64,000 bases of DNA. Source: Metapseudomonas boanensis (GTDB lineage Bacteria; Pseudomonadota; Gammaproteobacteria; Pseudomonadales; Pseudomonadaceae). The stretch is taken from the NCBI RefSeq assembly GCF_018704125.1, contig NZ_JAGTIS010000016.1, forward strand, positions 1-64,000, written 5' to 3'. Below are positions 56,572-64,000 of the stretch, piece by piece. Both the position numbers and the translations under genes were made by a program. Within the stretch, counting starts at the first letter, position 1, and the number at the start of each line of letters is the position of its first letter. The notes under the pieces are model-generated. The model worked only from the letters and a program-made list of their open reading frames with translations. It made no database searches and had not been told where the DNA came from.

Positions 56572-57342
56572 ATGCTCAAGAGCCTGCGCTTCCAGGGGCG
56601 AGTCGCCCGATTGCTGGCCGTGATCGGTGTTGGCCTGCTGCTGGCCGGTTGGATGACGATGCTCGAGCGCCTGCTGCGACGTGACCTGATGCCCACGCGG
56701 CAGCGCCTCACTCGTTGGTTCCTGGCGCGCTTGAGTGGGGCGCTGCCGTTTCGCATCCATGTCGTCGGAATTGTTCCGCAGGAGCCGATGCTCTGGGTCA
56801 GCAACCATGTGTCCTGGACAGATATCCCGCTGCTGGGGGCGCTGGCGCCGCTGTCGTTTCTGTCCAAGGCCGAGGTACGTGCCTGGCCGGTGGCAGGGTG
56901 GCTTGCGCGCAAGGCAGGCACGCTGTTCATTCGTCGCGGGTCGGGCGACAGCGGGCTGATTGGCCAGCAGTTGGGGCGTCACCTGGGCCTGGGACGCCAC
57001 CTGCTGATCTTCCCTGAGGGCACGACCACGGACGGCAGCGGTTTGAAGGTTTTCCACAGTCGCCTGCTCACCAGTGCGGTGGAAATCGGCGTGGCCGTTC
57101 AGCCTGTAGCAATCCGCTACCTGCGCGACGACCAGCTCGACGAGGTGGCGCCCTTCATCGGAGACGACGATCTGCTCTCGCATCTGCTGCGGTTGTTGCG
57201 CAACGAGCGGGCCGAGGTCCACATCCAATTGCTGGAACCCATCGCCAGCGCGGGGCTCAGCCGCACCCAATTGAGCCTGCGCGCCAGGAAAGCTGTTCAA
57301 CTGGCGCTGTTTGGTGAAGACGAGAAGGACATTGCAGCCTGA
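56572..57342 (+). CDS. olsA: Lyso-ornithine lipid O-acyltransferase
   Basis: This 256-residue PlsC-type acyltransferase has an N-terminal TM (~13-33) and the block I motif NHVSWTDIP (HX4D), FIRRGS, and FPEGTTTDG. It adds the second acyl chain to lyso-ornithine lipid. ATG 56572 is preferred; a GTG two codons earlier is possible. It is the second gene of olsBA and converges on the Usp gene. Confidence 0.93.
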   Translation: MLKSLRFQGRVARLLAVIGVGLLLAGWMTMLERLLRRDLMPTRQRLTRWFLARLSGALPFRIHVVGIVPQEPMLWVSNHVSWTDIPLLGALAPLSFLSKAEVRAWPVAGWLARKAGTLFIRRGSGDSGLIGQQLGRHLGLGRHLLIFPEGTTTDGSGLKVFHSRLLTSAVEIGVAVQPVAIRYLRDDQLDEVAPFIGDDDLLSHLLRLLRNERAEVHIQLLEPIASAGLSRTQLSLRARKAVQLALFGEDEKDIAA

Positions 57343-57349
57343 GCGCTAC

Positions 57350-58219
57350 TCAGCGCTTGGCAGGCGGCACCGTGAGGATGTCGCATTCAAGTTCGCGCAT
57401 CGCTGCGTCGGCGACGCTGCCGATCATGATGCGCTTGACGCCCGTAAGCCCGCGCGTGCCCATCACCAGCAGGTCGGTGGGCGTGTCGTTCACGAGGCGG
57501 CGCAGTACGGTCATGGGCAGGCCTTCCTCGACCAGGCGTAGCCCAACCAAAGACTCCAGTCCTTCCCGGTGCAGGAAGTCATCCAGCTCTCGGGTAATCC
57601 GGGTGCGTTCAGCGACTGCATAGTCGCCCGGAATCGCTGCAGGCGCGCCCGGCGCACCGGCAGCCAGTAGCATCGTGCTGCCAAGAGGGTCGAAGGCATG
57701 CACTGTCCGCACGCCTGAGTCTGGCAGCAGGCCCAGATTGTGGCTGCTGCGCACAGCATGGGCAGAGGTGGAGGAGCAGTCGACAGCGAGCAGTGGGGCC
57801 TTGTAGTCACCCTCGGGCACTTGGTTGACCAGCAGCACCGGAACCTGACTGGTGCGGATCACGCGCTCCAGCGTGGTGCCAACGAAAATATCGCGCAGCG
57901 GATTCTTGCGATGGCTGCCCATCACCAGCAGCTCGACCTCGGACCAGCGCGCGCAGTCCCCGATGTGTTGCGCCGGGTCGCCGACCTCCACCCAGATCTC
58001 GGGCTCGCGGCTGGCCAGTTCCGAGAAGTAATCCAGACGCTCGGCGAGATACCGGCGTACCTGCTCGACCTCCAGTTCGACGCGGAGTTGTGGCTGGTCG
58101 CCATCGACCACGTGAAGGATGAACCACGGGCAATCGAACCGCCGGACCAGGTTGGCGGCGCGCAGCAGCGCTCGTTCGGAACGATTGGAAAGATCGGTCG
58201 CCAGCATCAGGGATTTCAT
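57350..58219 (-). CDS. Tandem universal stress protein
   Basis: This 289-residue protein has two UspA domains (~1-140 and ~145-289), each ending in a nucleotide-binding G-x2-G-x9-G-S/T motif (GSHRKNPLRDIFVGTT and GTRGLTGVKRIMIGSVAD). Usp proteins aid survival in stasis or hypoxia; I recall its P. aeruginosa counterpart PA4352 being Anr-controlled, consistent with the site found here. It converges with olsA. Confidence 0.92.
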   Translation of the reverse strand: MKSLMLATDLSNRSERALLRAANLVRRFDCPWFILHVVDGDQPQLRVELEVEQVRRYLAERLDYFSELASREPEIWVEVGDPAQHIGDCARWSEVELLVMGSHRKNPLRDIFVGTTLERVIRTSQVPVLLVNQVPEGDYKAPLLAVDCSSTSAHAVRSSHNLGLLPDSGVRTVHAFDPLGSTMLLAAGAPGAPAAIPGDYAVAERTRITRELDDFLHREGLESLVGLRLVEEGLPMTVLRRLVNDTPTDLLVMGTRGLTGVKRIMIGSVADAAMRELECDILTVPPAKR

Positions 58220-58280
58220 CGGGGCACCTCAGCAGCCACAGTGACTTTCGTCATTGCACTGCAACCGCTGGCCGGGGCCC

Positions 58281-58294
58281 TTGATGCAGATCAA
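58281..58294 (-). promoter_or_regulatory. Anr/FNR box of the Usp gene
   Basis: TTGATGCAGATCAA is a perfect TTGAT-N4-ATCAA palindrome 62 bp upstream of the Usp ATG. It overlaps the last codons and stop of acpH. Confidence 0.85.
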
Positions 58295-58872
58295 GCGCGG
58301 GCCTTGGCGTCCTGCGCAAATGCCTGGAGTTCAGGGTAGAAGCACTGGAAATCTTCGCTCAGCGGCTGGTAGAGCCGCTCCAGCTCGTCCATGGCGCCGG
58401 CCAGCGCTTCGGGGCGGGACAGGCGTCGGCTCATGCCCTGGATGACCTGCTCCAGTACGGCGAAATCCCGGTAGCTGCCGAGCCAGTCCTGGGCCGCCAT
58501 GCGCGGTGCGATCAGCGCCAGCCGACCAGGCAGGTTCGCTTCGGCACCGAGCACCTGGTAGACATTGTGGGTGAAGAGGGTGAGCGGTTCCGGTGCGTAG
58601 AGCGGCCAGTCGCGGGCCAGGCAGTGGTCGAAGAAAATATCCAGGAGGATGCCGGCCATCCGCCGACGCTCGGCGGGAAAGCGCAGTTTGGCCTGAGTGA
58701 TGAGCGGGTGGCTGTCGGTGTAGGCGTCGATGCGCCGATGCAGGCGGATGCCCGCCTCGATTTCCGTGGGCCAGTTTCCGGCCAGCGGGCCTTTGACGAA
58801 GTCGCCATAGAGGCTGCCGAGCAATTGGGCCGGCTGCGAGCCGCCGAGGTGCAGGTGCGCGAGGTAGTTCAT
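58291..58872 (-). CDS. acpH: Acyl-carrier-protein phosphodiesterase (AcpH)
   Basis: This 193-residue protein begins MNYLAHLHLGG and has the HD-like family motif GIRLHRRIDAYTDSHP and ILLDIFFDHCLARDW. AcpH removes 4'-phosphopantetheine from ACP. The ATG is followed upstream by the divergent arsR gene. Its 3' end carries the Anr box of the next gene. Confidence 0.9.
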   Translation of the reverse strand: MNYLAHLHLGGSQPAQLLGSLYGDFVKGPLAGNWPTEIEAGIRLHRRIDAYTDSHPLITQAKLRFPAERRRMAGILLDIFFDHCLARDWPLYAPEPLTLFTHNVYQVLGAEANLPGRLALIAPRMAAQDWLGSYRDFAVLEQVIQGMSRRLSRPEALAGAMDELERLYQPLSEDFQCFYPELQAFAQDAKARA

Positions 58873-58945
58873 GGGAGCAGCTTAACCCAGCCCTTGAGGT
58901 TTCATCATGCCGGTCGATGATGACTATCGGCGCAAACGATCTGCG

Positions 58946-58987
58946 TATCGTCTTTCATCGATATAAAGTTCGCTCCATTGCGATATA
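58946..58987 (+). promoter_or_regulatory. Likely operator of the ArsR-type regulator
   Basis: TATCG-N8-CGATA forms an inverted repeat at 58946-58963, and CGATATA recurs directly at 58959 and 58981, two helical turns apart. It lies 16-57 bp before the regulator's ATG. Autoregulation is typical for ArsR-family proteins. Confidence 0.5.
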
Positions 58988-59002
58988 CGAACTGGCCCAG
59001 AC

Positions 59003-59311
59003 ATGAGCACGACCATCGACATCGACGAAATCATCAAGGCGCTCTCCCATCCGCTGCGCCGCGAGATGCTGCTCTGGTTGAAAGACCCGGAGAAGTACTT
59101 CGTCGAGCAGGATCACCCATTCGAGACCGGCGTCTGCGCCGGCAAGTTCGACCAGCGCTGCGGGCTTTCGCAGTCCACCGTCTCGGCGCACCTGGCCACG
59201 CTGCAGCGAGCGGGTCTGGTGACCAGCCGCAAGGTGGGCCAGTGGAACTTCTTCAAGCGCAACGAGGCAGTCATTGCTGAATTTCTTCGCCAGATGAGCG
59301 ACGAGCTGTAA
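59003..59311 (+). CDS. ArsR-family repressor
   Basis: This 102-residue winged-helix protein has the ArsR start IDEIIKALSHPLRREMLLWL and the recognition helix CGLSQSTVSAHLATLQRAGL. Two Cys (GVCAGKFDQRC) just before the recognition helix could be a thiol or electrophile switch, not the usual metal CxC site. It heads an operon with an MFS transporter and xenB, suggesting control by a toxic organic compound. Confidence 0.9.
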   Translation: MSTTIDIDEIIKALSHPLRREMLLWLKDPEKYFVEQDHPFETGVCAGKFDQRCGLSQSTVSAHLATLQRAGLVTSRKVGQWNFFKRNEAVIAEFLRQMSDEL

Positions 59312-59355
59312 CTGCAGCACCTGCCACAACCTCATTCTGATCAAGGAGCAGGCTC

Positions 59356-60519
59356 ATGCCGACTTCGCTTCTCGTCCTCGCTTTGTCCGCGTTTGCCATC
59401 GGCACCACGGAATTCGTCATCATGGGCTTGTTGCCCGAGGTGGCCGCCGATCTGGGTGTGTCCATTCCTGGCGCCGGCTGGCTGGTTACCGGCTACGCCC
59501 TGGGCGTAGCCATCGGTGCGCCCTTCATGGCCATGGCTACTGCAAGGCTGCCTCGCAAGGCGGCGCTGCTGGCGCTGATGGGTGTCTTCATCATAGGTAA
59601 CCTGCTCTGCGCCATTGCCGCTGACTACGACCTGTTGATGCTGGCGCGGGTCATCACCGCACTCTGCCATGGTGCCTTCTTCGGCATCGGTTCGGTCGTG
59701 GCTGCGAGCCTGGTACCGGCCAATCGCAAGGCCTCTGCCGTGGCCCTTATGTTCACTGGTCTGACCCTGGCCAATGTCCTCGGCGTGCCGCTCGGCACAG
59801 CCCTGGGTCAGGCTGCCGGCTGGCGCTCGACCTTCTGGGCCGTGACCCTGATCGGTGTGACCGCCCTGATTGGCCTCTGGCGCGTGCTGCCTCGGCAGGC
59901 CGATGAGGAGCCGGCGGATATCCGCAGTGAGTTTTCCGCCCTGCGCGGGACAGGCTTGTGGCTGGCGCTGTCGACCACCGTGCTGTTTTCCGCTGCCGTG
60001 TTCTGCATCTTCACCTACGTGGCGCCGTTGCTGGGCAAGGTCACCGGCGTTTCGCCCCAGGGCGTCACCTGGTCCCTGCTGCTGATCGGCCTGGGCCTGA
60101 CCCTCGGCAATGTGATCGGCGGCCGCTTGGCCGACTGGAAGCTGGCGCCGACCCTGATGGGCGTGTTCGTTGCCCTGGCCGTGGCATCCACCGTGTTGAG
60201 CTGGACCAGCGCCGCGCTGATCCCCACGGAAATCACCCTGTTCCTCTGGGCCACCGCCGCCTTTGCCGCCGTGCCGGCCCTGCAAGTCAACGTGGTCGCC
60301 TTCGGTAGCGCCGCGCCGAATCTGGTCTCCACCCTGAACATCGGCGCTTTCAACGTCGGTAACGCCCTCGGCGCCTGGGTCGGTGGCCTGGTTATCGACC
60401 AGGGCCTCGGCCTCACCACTGTTCCCCTGGCTGCTGCCGTGCTGGCGATCTTCGCCCTGATGGCCACCGTTCTCACCTTCAGCAACCGTAATCCCGAGCT
60501 GCAAGCGGCTCTCGACTGA
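59356..60519 (+). CDS. MFS (DHA1) efflux transporter
   Basis: This 387-residue inner-membrane transporter has twelve TM segments, FAIGTTEFVIMGLLPEVAADL at the start, and the DHA1-type GxLADRWG-like loops shortened. It is similar to AraJ/YdhP-type sugar or drug exporters. It lies 44 bp after arsR and 15 bp before xenB. It probably exports the compound detoxified by XenB. Confidence 0.88.
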   Translation: MPTSLLVLALSAFAIGTTEFVIMGLLPEVAADLGVSIPGAGWLVTGYALGVAIGAPFMAMATARLPRKAALLALMGVFIIGNLLCAIAADYDLLMLARVITALCHGAFFGIGSVVAASLVPANRKASAVALMFTGLTLANVLGVPLGTALGQAAGWRSTFWAVTLIGVTALIGLWRVLPRQADEEPADIRSEFSALRGTGLWLALSTTVLFSAAVFCIFTYVAPLLGKVTGVSPQGVTWSLLLIGLGLTLGNVIGGRLADWKLAPTLMGVFVALAVASTVLSWTSAALIPTEITLFLWATAAFAAVPALQVNVVAFGSAAPNLVSTLNIGAFNVGNALGAWVGGLVIDQGLGLTTVPLAAAVLAIFALMATVLTFSNRNPELQAALD

Positions 60520-60534
60520 CCCGAGGTAAACGAC

Positions 60535-61584
60535 ATGCCCACGCTCTTCGACCCGATCAAGATCGGCGACCTGGAACTCGCCAATCGCATCATCATGGCG
60601 CCGCTGACCCGCTGCCGCGCCGACGAAGGCCGCGTGCCCAACGCGCTGATGGCCGAGTACTACACCCAGCGCGCTTCGGCCGGCCTGATCATCAGTGAGG
60701 CCACTTCGGTGACCCCGCTCGGCGTCGGCTACCCGGACACCCCCGGCATCTGGTCCGCCGAACAGGTGAAAGGCTGGAGCAACATTACCAAGGCCGTGCA
60801 TGCCAACGGCGGCAAGATCGTGTTGCAACTCTGGCACGTTGGCCGTATCTCCGACCCGAGCTATCTGGGCGGAGAAGCCCCGGTTGCACCCAGTGCCATC
60901 GCTGCCAAGGGCCATGTGAGCCTGCTGCGCCCGATGCGCGACTACCCCGTGCCCCGCGCCCTGGATACCGAGGAGATCGACGATGTCGTCGAGGCCTACC
61001 GCATCGGCGCCGAGAATGCCCTGGCGGCCGGTTTCGATGGTGTCGAGATCCACGCCGCCAATGGCTACCTGCTCGACCAGTTCCTGCAGGACAGCACTAA
61101 CAAGCGTACCGATCAGTACGGCGGCTCCATCGAGAACCGTGCGCGCCTGCTGCTTGAAGTGACCGATGCGGCGATCCAGGTCTGGGGCGCCGGGCGCGTT
61201 GGCGTGCATCTGGCCCCGCGTGCGGACTCCCACGACATGGGCGATTCCGACCGTGCCGCCACCTTCGGTTATGTCGCCCGCGAGCTGGGCAAACGGGGCA
61301 TCGCCTTCATCTGCGCCCGCGAGAAGGAAGGCGAGGACAGCCTGTCGCCGCAGCTCAAGGAAGCTTTCGGCGGCGTGTTCATCGCCAATGAGCGCTTCAC
61401 CAAGGGCAGCGCTGAAGCCTGGCTGGAAAGCGGCAAGGCCGATGCGGTAGCCTTCGGCATACCCTTCATCGCCAACCCGGATCTGCCTGAGCGCCTTCGC
61501 CTGGATGCGCCGTTGAACGAGCCAAAGCCGGAAACCTTCTATGCCTCGGGCCCAGTGGGTTACATCGACTATCCGCGTCTGTAA
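60535..61584 (+). CDS. xenB: Old-yellow-enzyme xenobiotic reductase XenB
   Basis: This 349-residue FMN/NADPH flavoprotein reduces nitro-organic compounds (nitroglycerin, TNT) and enones. FMN-site signatures are MAPLTRCRAD, the catalytic pair in EIHAANGYLLDQFLQ, and NKRTDQYGGSIENR. It is near the full length of Pseudomonas XenB and lies in an arsR-MFS-xenB operon. Confidence 0.94.
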   Translation: MPTLFDPIKIGDLELANRIIMAPLTRCRADEGRVPNALMAEYYTQRASAGLIISEATSVTPLGVGYPDTPGIWSAEQVKGWSNITKAVHANGGKIVLQLWHVGRISDPSYLGGEAPVAPSAIAAKGHVSLLRPMRDYPVPRALDTEEIDDVVEAYRIGAENALAAGFDGVEIHAANGYLLDQFLQDSTNKRTDQYGGSIENRARLLLEVTDAAIQVWGAGRVGVHLAPRADSHDMGDSDRAATFGYVARELGKRGIAFICAREKEGEDSLSPQLKEAFGGVFIANERFTKGSAEAWLESGKADAVAFGIPFIANPDLPERLRLDAPLNEPKPETFYASGPVGYIDYPRL

Positions 61585-61646
61585 TGACTCATGGCGGGAG
61601 GGTTGCGTCCTGTCGGGCGCAACCCACGGACGAGTCATGCCTGAAA

Positions 61647-61678
61647 GCTGCGGCCGGGACTTAAGTCCGGGCCGCAGC
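61647..61678. repeat. Near-perfect inverted repeat after xenB
   Basis: GCTGCGGCCGGGACT and AGTCCGGGCCGCAGC are inverse copies with one mismatch and a 2-nt loop, 60 bp after the xenB stop. No T-run follows. It may still stop transcription. Confidence 0.55.
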
Positions 61679-61870
61679 GCTCCTTGTGTCAGTTACTCGA
61701 TCACGGCTCCCCGCAAGCATCGGGCGCCATCCTCTGGTAGTTTGGCTGCCATTGATTGTCAGCCCGGCCGGATTCTTGCCGGGTCTGGCGGAACCTGGCT
61801 CCGGCATGTGTGACCAAAGGTGCCGGGCCGGAGTCTCTCCGCCGTCAGCGACATGCCAAAGGAAGCCTGC

Positions 61871-62455
61871 ATGCACAGATCGATACGCACCACATTCTTC
61901 GCGCTCCTGGGCGCCTTGGCCCTGCCGGCCCATGCGAGCTGGTACCTGGACAACGAGTCATCACGGATATCCTTCATTTCCACCAAGGCTGGCAACCTCT
62001 CCGAGGTTCATCGTTTTCTCACCCTGCACGGCAAGATCGCCGACAACGGCAAGGCCAACCTGCGTGTCGAACTGGAATCGGTCAGCACGGGCGTGCCCTT
62101 GCGTGATCAGCGTCTGCGAGAGCAATTCTTCGATATCGCCAAGTTTCCCAACGCCGAGATCAGCGCCCAGCTCGATCTTCGTCCGATCACCGACCTTGCC
62201 CCTGGGGCCCAGTTGGAGCTGAGCTTGCCGTTGACGGTGAAGCTCAAGGACAAATCGCAGGCATTCAACGCCGAGCTGCTGGCCACGCGCCTTGATGATC
62301 GGCGCTTCCAGGTCGTGACCCTGGCTCCGCTGGTGCTGCAAGTCGAGCGGTTCGGCCTGGCCGATGCCCTGGAGGGGCTGCGCAAGATTGCCGGCGTGCC
62401 GAGTATCAGCCTGTCGGTTCCTGTGGGTGCGGTGCTGATCTTCACGGCGCGCTGA
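61871..62455 (+). CDS. YceI-family periplasmic lipid-binding protein
   Basis: This 194-residue lipocalin-like protein has a signal peptide ending in AHA, then SWYLDNESSRISFISTKAGNLSEVHRF. YceI proteins bind polyisoprenoid or similar lipids in the periplasm. I chose ATG 61871 because the signal peptide begins there. It overlaps the next gene by one base. Confidence 0.88.
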   Translation: MHRSIRTTFFALLGALALPAHASWYLDNESSRISFISTKAGNLSEVHRFLTLHGKIADNGKANLRVELESVSTGVPLRDQRLREQFFDIAKFPNAEISAQLDLRPITDLAPGAQLELSLPLTVKLKDKSQAFNAELLATRLDDRRFQVVTLAPLVLQVERFGLADALEGLRKIAGVPSISLSVPVGAVLIFTAR

Positions 62456-63609
62456 TGGGGCAGATATTTCCCTGGAAGTCCGGCAACCGCTTCGAACTGC
62501 TGATCGACGGCCAGCAGTTCTTTCCGGTCATGCTCACCGCCATCGCCCGGGCCGAGCATCAGGTAGCCCTGGAGCTGTACCTGGTGGAGGATGGCCATTG
62601 TAGCAAGGCGCTGGTGGATGCCCTGTGCACGGCGGCCGTTCGCGGGGTGCGGGTGCGCTGTCTGTTCGATGGCTTCGGCAGCCTGCGCCTGGGGCCCGCC
62701 TTGCGTAATCGCCTGCTGGCGGCCGGGGTCTTGTTGCAGGTTTACAACCCGTTGCGCTGGCGCCGCGGCGTGCGCAACTTCCACCGTGATCACCGCAAAA
62801 TACTGGTGGTGGATGACCGCGTCGCCTATGTCGGCGGCACCGGCTCGACCGATGAGTTCTGGAACCCGGTCAAGCAGACCAGCCTTTGGCACGAGGTGAT
62901 GGTGGCGGTGGAAGGACCGTTGGTGGCGCACTGGCAACTGATCTTCGACTATCAATGGCTGGCCAGCCTGGGCCGGCATCCCTGGAAGCCGGAAGAGGCA
63001 CCAGGGCTGGCGCATCTGCCGCCATATCCACCGATGGGCGAGGGGTTGGGCCGCGTGGCTTATGCGAACGCCCGCCAACACCGGGACATCGTTCAATCGC
63101 TAGTCCGTAGCATACGCACCGCGCGGCAACGCGTTTGGCTGGCTACGCCTTATTTCCTGCCCAGCTGGAAGGTGCGTCGCGCCCTGATCAAGGCGGCTCG
63201 GCGTGGTATCGAGGTCCGGTTGCTGCTGACCGGTCGGCGTACCGATCATCCGCCGGTGCGCTTTGCCGGGCAGCGTTATTACCCCCGTCTGCTGCGTTCC
63301 GGTGTGCGGATATTCGAGTACCAACCGCGCTTCCTGCACCTGAAGATGGTGCTGGTCGATGAGTGGGTGAGCGTCGGCTCGTGCAACTTCGATCACTGGA
63401 ACCTGCGCTTCAACCTGGAGGCCAATCTCGAGGCGCTGGATCCTACCCTGACGGCCGCCGCTGATGCCTGCATGCGCCAGGATTTCATCGACAGTCGCGA
63501 GATCAGCATTGATGACTGGCAGGCCCGGCCCTGGCACAAGCGGCTGCGTCAAAGGCTTTGGGGCTGGCTGGACCGACTGGTGGTCAACCTGCTGGACCGG
63601 CGCCGCTGA
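62455..63609 (+). CDS. Phospholipase-D / cardiolipin-synthase-like protein
   Basis: This 384-residue protein has two HKD motifs: HRDHRKILVVDD near residue 116, and HLKMVLVDEWVSVGSCNFD near 300. It lacks TM helices and resembles ClsB-type cardiolipin synthases of Pseudomonas, which transfer phosphatidyl groups. The ATG overlaps the yceI stop, so the two are coupled. The frame runs on after the stop for ~44 codons (PALSTGGPPNE and so on) with no start, probably chance. Confidence 0.9.
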   Translation: MGQIFPWKSGNRFELLIDGQQFFPVMLTAIARAEHQVALELYLVEDGHCSKALVDALCTAAVRGVRVRCLFDGFGSLRLGPALRNRLLAAGVLLQVYNPLRWRRGVRNFHRDHRKILVVDDRVAYVGGTGSTDEFWNPVKQTSLWHEVMVAVEGPLVAHWQLIFDYQWLASLGRHPWKPEEAPGLAHLPPYPPMGEGLGRVAYANARQHRDIVQSLVRSIRTARQRVWLATPYFLPSWKVRRALIKAARRGIEVRLLLTGRRTDHPPVRFAGQRYYPRLLRSGVRIFEYQPRFLHLKMVLVDEWVSVGSCNFDHWNLRFNLEANLEALDPTLTAAADACMRQDFIDSREISIDDWQARPWHKRLRQRLWGWLDRLVVNLLDRRR

Positions 63610-63911
63610 CCCGCACTTTCGACGGGCGGGCCGCCGAACGAGGGTGACGGGCCGCTGCAGTTGGTGGGCGAGGAGCTGGGGCGCAGTGAGGTCATGGCAA
63701 CTCGCGAGGTGCAGCCCAGAGAGCGTTTCGCTGCCAGCGGCTAGCCCGTGCGTCCGCAGTGCCGCTTCAGGCGCCGTGTCAGCCGCGCGTTGGACAAGAT
63801 CGGCATCTGGGATGTCCTTGTAGTAAGGGCCTATTACCCACTGCCGATCCGGCCTGCGGATAATTGGCTAACCTTTGAAGCCCCGGGGCTTCCACTTCTG
63901 GAGGATGCGAG
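63610..63911 (+). other. Intergenic region before the DJ-1/PfpI gene
   Basis: These 302 bp hold no gene I can support. Short open pieces exist on both strands without start signals. The last 60 bp, with AT-richer ATAATTGGCTAACC, probably carry the promoter of the last gene. Confidence 0.4.
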
Positions 63912-64000
63912 ATGGCCGCGAAAAAGATTCTGATGCTGGTCGGCGACTATGCCGAAGACTACGAGACCATGGTGCCGTTCCAGGCCCTGCTGATGGTCGG
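63912..64000 (+). CDS. DJ-1/PfpI-family protein, 5' part
   Basis: Only 29 residues are inside the window: MAAKKILMLVGDYAEDYETM begins the DJ-1/PfpI Rossmann-like domain (ThiJ/PfpI, stress or deglycase-like). ATG follows GAGGATGCGAG. The rest lies beyond the window. Confidence 0.72.
   Translation, partial: MAAKKILMLVGDYAEDYETMVPFQALLMV

Noticed and set aside
59341..61638. 765-codon minus-strand open frame across MFS and xenB
   Set aside because: Same low-complexity antisense composition; both plus-strand genes are clear family members.
63610..63750. Continuation of the phospholipase-D frame past its stop
   Set aside because: About 44 open codons without a start or motif; the known family ends near the annotated stop.

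Overview
The window is chromosomal DNA from a Pseudomonas species. Gene content and order match blocks I remember from P. aeruginosa PAO1 (pqi/mksBEF/holD-rimI/higBA; ampG/groESL/colRS/mexVW/icmP/bifA/sodB; olsBA/xenB). However, the two blocks are joined differently here, and several genes (LeuA, amino-acid permease, homoisocitrate-dehydrogenase-like enzyme) are inserted or differ. The DNA is GC-rich throughout, almost wholly coding, and looks like core genome. The only accessory scars are a broken integrase, an IS3-type transposase remnant, REP/MITE-like repeats and a frameshifted OprD-type porin.

Layout. 1-130: 3' end of a 5S rRNA and its terminator. 233-3786: a split LetA/PqiA pair and a six-domain MCE protein (envelope lipid transport). 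3843-8637 (minus): the MksFEB condensin operon. 8874-17692: an unknown protein, a DUF6160-like exported protein, leuA, holD-rimI, carbonic anhydrase, an EamA exporter, an amino-acid permease and a homoisocitrate-dehydrogenase-like enzyme. 18230-20015: integrase remnant, higBA toxin-antitoxin with an iterated operator, tRNA-Met(CAU). 20249-20611: IS3-type remnant at what appears to be a synteny break. 20608-31556: ampG, an ATL DNA-repair protein, two DUF481 outer-membrane proteins, an SDR, a HugZ-like protein, fxsA, groESL and colRS. 32377-32737: a MITE-like inverted-repeat element holding REP pairs. 32747-36955: the mexVW RND pump. 37247-42459: an iron-linked envelope set (imelysin IcmP, di-haem oxidoreductase, second imelysin-like lipoprotein, DUF1513 propeller), with a Fur-box-like site before icmP. 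42659-50723: lemA with a GIDE-domain partner, bifA, sodB, argO/ACT/argP, an epimerase and a small protein. 51013-55657: a coiled-coil membrane protein, the porin pseudogene, a regulator fragment, a di-iron ODP protein and an acyl-CoA-dehydrogenase-like protein. 55794-64000: olsBA, a universal stress protein, acpH, arsR-MFS-xenB, yceI, a phospholipase-D protein and the start of a DJ-1/PfpI gene.

Shared themes are envelope maintenance (MCE lipid transport, ornithine lipids, DUF481 proteins, RND pump, muropeptide recycling), stress response (GroESL under a sigma-32-like promoter, ColRS, SodB, Usp) and oxygen/iron control. TTGAT-N4-ATCAA Anr/FNR-type sites precede both the Usp gene and the ODP di-iron gene, suggesting a low-oxygen regulon on both sides of olsBA. 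The least described set is the imelysin/di-haem/DUF1513 cluster. Nothing in the window looks like a wholly new defence or mobile system.
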